From an uncultured Clostridia bacterium (GTDB lineage: Bacteria; Bacillota; Clostridia; Oscillospirales; Ruminococcaceae): 8,241 nt of DNA. Below the pieces are notes generated by a model. The model worked only from the letters and a program-made list of their open reading frames with translations. It had not been told where the DNA came from and did not search any database. The stretch spans positions 1-8,241 of the forward strand of contig CAMEPN010000064.1 of assembly GCA_945931735.1 (NCBI GenBank), read 5' to 3'. The translations under genes and the position numbers were made by a program. Position 1 is the first letter of the stretch. Each line of letters opens with the position of its first letter. Below, one piece after another: positions 6,054 to 8,241 of the stretch.

Positions 6054-6096
6054 CACCCGAAAAGGTGATGACAAATTCTTCATAAAGTAGTATAAT
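6054..6096 (+). promoter_or_regulatory. Promoter with shared regulon element, site 3 (small lipoprotein operon)
   Basis: The 23-base block starting CACCCG at 6054 and ending GACAAAT at 6076 is identical to site 1. ATGACA (6068-6073) is 17 bp from TATAAT (6091-6096); the -10 surroundings TAGTATAATTAT are also shared with site 1. Transcription would begin near 6103, 45 bases before the lipoprotein start. No terminator was seen between the regulator stop (6040) and this promoter. Confidence 0.72.
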
Positions 6097-6147
6097 TATA
6101 AACAAGCGGATTCCCGCAAATTTATTACTCAAAGGAGAATTAAGTTA

Positions 6148-6624
6148 ATGAAAACAATGAAGAAGATTCTGGCTATCGTACTTATGGCAGCGGTGGTAGT
6201 ATGCTGCACAGCATGCGGACTCGACATGAACAAGGTAAAGGGTGACTGGACTGTGGAAACTGCTGCCGGTAAAACCGTAGAAGAGATTGCAGCGGCGAAC
6301 GGCGTTGACATTGCGTCCGTCACTATGAACGCCACTGTTACAACCGATTCCTTCACGCTCAGCAGCGCTACAGGATCTGTAACCTACAAAATTAAGGTGA
6401 AGGGTAACGGATTCGAGTGCATAGACGACTTCGATAATGTCTTTATGACAGTCGCATACGATTCTGCTAAAGACACTATAAGCTTCAAGCTGGCACAGCC
6501 GGACGGCACCACTTTCGACTACGTTATGAAGAGGGGTACTGCTGATCTGACTGTTTCTACCGGTTCTACTGCGGAAGCAGACAGCGAATCCTATGAGGAT
6601 TACTACACCGGCGAAGCTGAATAA
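6148..6624 (+). CDS. Small secreted lipoprotein of unknown function
   Basis: This 158-residue protein starts at ATG 6148, 10 bases after AAAGGAG (6131-6137). An internal ATG four codons in is less well placed. Residues 1-22 are a signal peptide (KK, then a hydrophobic core) ending in VCCTAC, so Cys23 is the probable lipidation site. The mature part opens with MNKVKGDWTVETAAGKTVEE and continues in alternating polar and hydrophobic strands, as in a small beta-barrel or lipocalin-like domain; the family is not recognised. The tail is acidic and Tyr-containing (ESYEDYYTGEAE), a faint echo of the tail of the transglutaminase encoded upstream. It is followed after 23 bases by the TM2 gene, most likely one transcript under the regulon promoter, ended by the terminator at 6856. 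Confidence 0.8.
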   Translation: MKTMKKILAIVLMAAVVVCCTACGLDMNKVKGDWTVETAAGKTVEEIAAANGVDIASVTMNATVTTDSFTLSSATGSVTYKIKVKGNGFECIDDFDNVFMTVAYDSAKDTISFKLAQPDGTTFDYVMKRGTADLTVSTGSTAEADSESYEDYYTGEAE

Positions 6625-6647
6625 ATTAATTCTTTTGGGAGGTTTTT

Positions 6648-6848
6648 ATGGAAAAAACACAGGCACTGCTTATTACGATCTTTCTGGGAGAGTTTGGAGT
6701 ACACAGATTCCTCACAGGCAAAATCGGCACCGGCATTATCTGGCTGCTGACTGCCGGCTGCTTTGGCGTTGGCTACATAGTTGATATCATTAAGGTCGTT
6801 ACCGGAAAATTCACTAAGAAAGACGGCACTCCGTGGGTAATCGGCTGA
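6648..6848 (+). CDS. TM2-domain membrane protein
   Basis: A 66-residue protein with two membrane segments (about 6-24 and 27-51) and the TM2 signature: FLGEFGVHRFLTGK, a short polar turn, then GIIWLLTAGCFGVGYIVDII. The HRF and G-K residues and the intramembrane Asp46 are standard for the family. TM2 proteins are widespread small membrane proteins of unclear function, often near envelope or secretion genes. The start follows GGGAGG (6637-6642) by 5 bases. Gene order suggests co-expression with the lipoprotein before it. The protein ends DGTPWVIG and is complete. Confidence 0.9.
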   Translation: MEKTQALLITIFLGEFGVHRFLTGKIGTGIIWLLTAGCFGVGYIVDIIKVVTGKFTKKDGTPWVIG

Positions 6849-6855
6849 TGGAGTG

Positions 6856-6896
6856 AAAGCAGTTCCTGTCGGTAATACGGCAGGAACTGCTTTGTT
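6856..6896 (+). terminator. Strong intrinsic terminator after the TM2 gene
   Basis: A 13-bp perfect stem AAAGCAGTTCCTG (6856-6868) / CAGGAACTGCTTT (6881-6893) can extend by three more pairs around loop GTAATA. TTTGTTATAT follows. It begins 8 bases after the TM2 stop and closes that operon; the A-rich left arm means that it could also act on the opposite strand. Confidence 0.85.
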
Positions 6897-6932
6897 ATAT
6901 ACACCAATTATTGACGTTAGGAGAATTTATTT

Positions 6933-7724
6933 ATGTCAGAAAACGTGATCACAGAGGAAAACCGGAATTCCGCACCGGAAAACCAGGATACCGCACCGGA
7001 AAAGCAGAAGCGCAGCAAGGAGGATATCCTTGAAATAATTATCGCCATATTCCTCGGCATTACAGCGCTTGCTACCGCGTGGGCTTCATGGATAGGTTCG
7101 CTGCACGGCGGTAATATGTCCACCAATTACACAAAGAGCAACAATCTTGCCGCTGACGGAAACGCCCGCTGGAATGAGGCTTCTCAGTCACTCATGCAGG
7201 ATATGCAGATCTGGAACACGATAAGCGATTATGAGGTGGAGATACTCTACGCCAACGAAACAGGCGACACCGACCAAATGTATGAGAGCGCATATAAGAT
7301 ACAGTTTATTTGCTCCGACAACCTCACAGAAGAAATGGCGGAGCTTATCGGGTATAACTTTGAGTTTGACGCTGATCAGATAATAGACTGGGTAATCAAC
7401 AGCGAGCTTTCCACCACCAGCCCCTTTGCCAACCAGGACTTTATCGCCAGCTATTATGCTGACGCACAGGCAGTGCTTGCAGAGAGCGAAGCAGTTCTTG
7501 CAGAGGGTCAGTCTGATAACACAAAGGGCGATACCTTCAATCTTGTAACGGTAATTTACTCCGTTGTACTGTTCATGCTTGGTATCGTCGGCACATTCCG
7601 CAGACTGCCCAACAGAATGCTCATTACTATCATAGCTATCGCAGGCTTCCTGTTCGGCACGATCTATATGTTCACCATTCCGTTCCCCACCGGCTTTAAC
7701 TTCCTCAGCTATTTCGGTGGCTGA
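6933..7724 (+). CDS. Conserved-type membrane protein of unknown function, three TM segments
   Basis: This 263-residue protein starts at ATG 6933, nine bases after AGGAG (6919-6923). The N-terminal 30 residues are charged and hydrophilic with a duplicated SAPENQ/TAPEKQ motif. TM1 is at about 33-56 (IIIAIFLGITALATAWASWI), followed by a conserved-looking GNMSTNYTKSNNLAADGNARWNEA stretch split here by its Asn/Ala content; a soluble helical region spans 60-200. TM2 (203-222) and TM3 (229-249) form a C-terminal hairpin. The layout resembles DUF4337-like membrane proteins by memory, but I would not assign the family. It is 18 bases upstream of the C11 peptidase gene and very likely in one operon with it. 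No clear promoter was found after the terminator at 6856. Confidence 0.82.
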   Translation: MSENVITEENRNSAPENQDTAPEKQKRSKEDILEIIIAIFLGITALATAWASWIGSLHGGNMSTNYTKSNNLAADGNARWNEASQSLMQDMQIWNTISDYEVEILYANETGDTDQMYESAYKIQFICSDNLTEEMAELIGYNFEFDADQIIDWVINSELSTTSPFANQDFIASYYADAQAVLAESEAVLAEGQSDNTKGDTFNLVTVIYSVVLFMLGIVGTFRRLPNRMLITIIAIAGFLFGTIYMFTIPFPTGFNFLSYFGG

Positions 7725-7742
7725 TATCATCCGGAGATGTAT

Positions 7743-8241
7743 ATGAAGAAACATACTGTTATTTCTGTTGCAGCGGCAATTGCGGCGGCAATGTCGCTTT
7801 CCGGCTGCGCCGGAACTGTTGATGAACTGCTTGCGTCAAGCGACGAAGCAACTTCTGAAGAAGAATACGCACCTTCCTCCCAGACCAACGAAGCTCCCGC
7901 CGACGAAAACAATGACGGCGGGGAGCGTGGGAATTCCGATAGCGCAACGCTGCTTTCGGTGAGCGGAGGAAGTCTGGAGATCGACCGCCGTACCCGCCCT
8001 GACAGCAAACCAATGGGCGACAGCGGCTGGACGATCCTTGTTTACCTCTGCGGTACTGACCTCGAAAGCGAAGGTAACGCGGCAAGCGCAGATATCTACG
8101 AAGCAATAAGCGCGCAGTACAGCGACGATGTACATATCGTTTACCAGACCGGAGGCACCGATCAGTGGTATTTAGACTTCTCAAACAGCACTATCCAGCG
8201 TTATGTGAATGTTGAGGGCGACTTAGAGCTTGTGGACGAGA
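7743..8241 (+). CDS. Clostripain-family (C11) peptidase lipoprotein, N-terminal part
   Basis: The gene runs off the window end; 166 codons are visible. ATG 7743 follows GGAG (7733-7736) by 6 bases; an in-frame ATG at 7737 is too close to that site. A lipoprotein signal ends in the lipobox LSGC with Cys22. A disordered acidic Ser/Glu/Asn linker reaches to about residue 95. The catalytic fold then begins with WTILVYLCGTDLESEGNAAS and continues HIVYQTGGTDQW, the characteristic first strand and loop of the C11 caspase-like fold. The catalytic His and Cys lie beyond the window, so activity cannot be judged. Known members cleave after Arg (clostripain) or Lys/Arg and mature by self-cleavage. An envelope-anchored protease is expected. 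Confidence 0.88.
   Translation, partial: MKKHTVISVAAAIAAAMSLSGCAGTVDELLASSDEATSEEEYAPSSQTNEAPADENNDGGERGNSDSATLLSVSGGSLEIDRRTRPDSKPMGDSGWTILVYLCGTDLESEGNAASADIYEAISAQYSDDVHIVYQTGGTDQWYLDFSNSTIQRYVNVEGDLELVDE

Noticed and set aside
6960..7003. CCGCACCGGAAAA repeated at 6970 and 6991
   Set aside because: A 21-base coding duplication in the hydrophilic N-terminus of the membrane protein; too short to suggest a functional site.
7188..8184. Several minus-strand ORFs up to 188 codons
   Set aside because: They overlap well-supported plus-strand membrane and peptidase genes in full and show Arg- or Ser-rich shadow composition.

Overview
The window reads like a chromosome of a gut-type clostridium (Bacillota, Clostridia, perhaps Oscillospiraceae/Ruminococcus). 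This rests on strong AGGAGG/GGTGAT ribosome-binding sites, sigma-A promoters with TATAAT boxes, lipobox lipoproteins, a clostripain-type (C11) peptidase and an even base composition. The genus is an inference; no rRNA or marker gene is present.

Left part (1-2000): accessory, mobile-element-like DNA. An XRE-family repressor gene (184-807) has a strong extended -10 promoter and an intrinsic terminator. It is followed by about 430 bases without a convincing gene (869-1302) that are packed with inverted repeats, including a terminator-like hairpin that competes with another pairing. Next come a small one-TM ORF (1303-1479) and a wrecked IS transposase on the minus strand (1432-1831) that has lost its middle. 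This part may be the edge of an integrative element.

Right part (2000-8241): a plus-strand cluster of cell-envelope genes. It encodes a transglutaminase-fold lipoprotein with an extraordinary Asp/Tyr-rich tail (2093-3613), a large MalT/LAL-like ATPase regulator with a LuxR HTH (3689-6040), a small lipoprotein (6148-6624) with a TM2-domain protein (6648-6848), a terminator, then a three-TM protein of unknown function (6933-7724) and the start of a C11 peptidase lipoprotein (7743 to the window end).

The most interesting signal is regulatory. The transglutaminase gene, the regulator gene and the small lipoprotein gene each carry the same 17-base element, AAAAGGTGATGACAAAT, overlapping a -35 box exactly 17 bp from a -10 box. 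In the two target genes a CACCCG extension makes the identity 23 bases. The simplest reading is a local regulon in which the LuxR-type regulator controls its own gene and two surface-protein transcription units. The nearby peptidase may act on the same surface: the transglutaminase has an Arg-rich stretch before its catalytic domain, and clostripain-type enzymes are known to cleave after Arg. This last link is hypothesis only.
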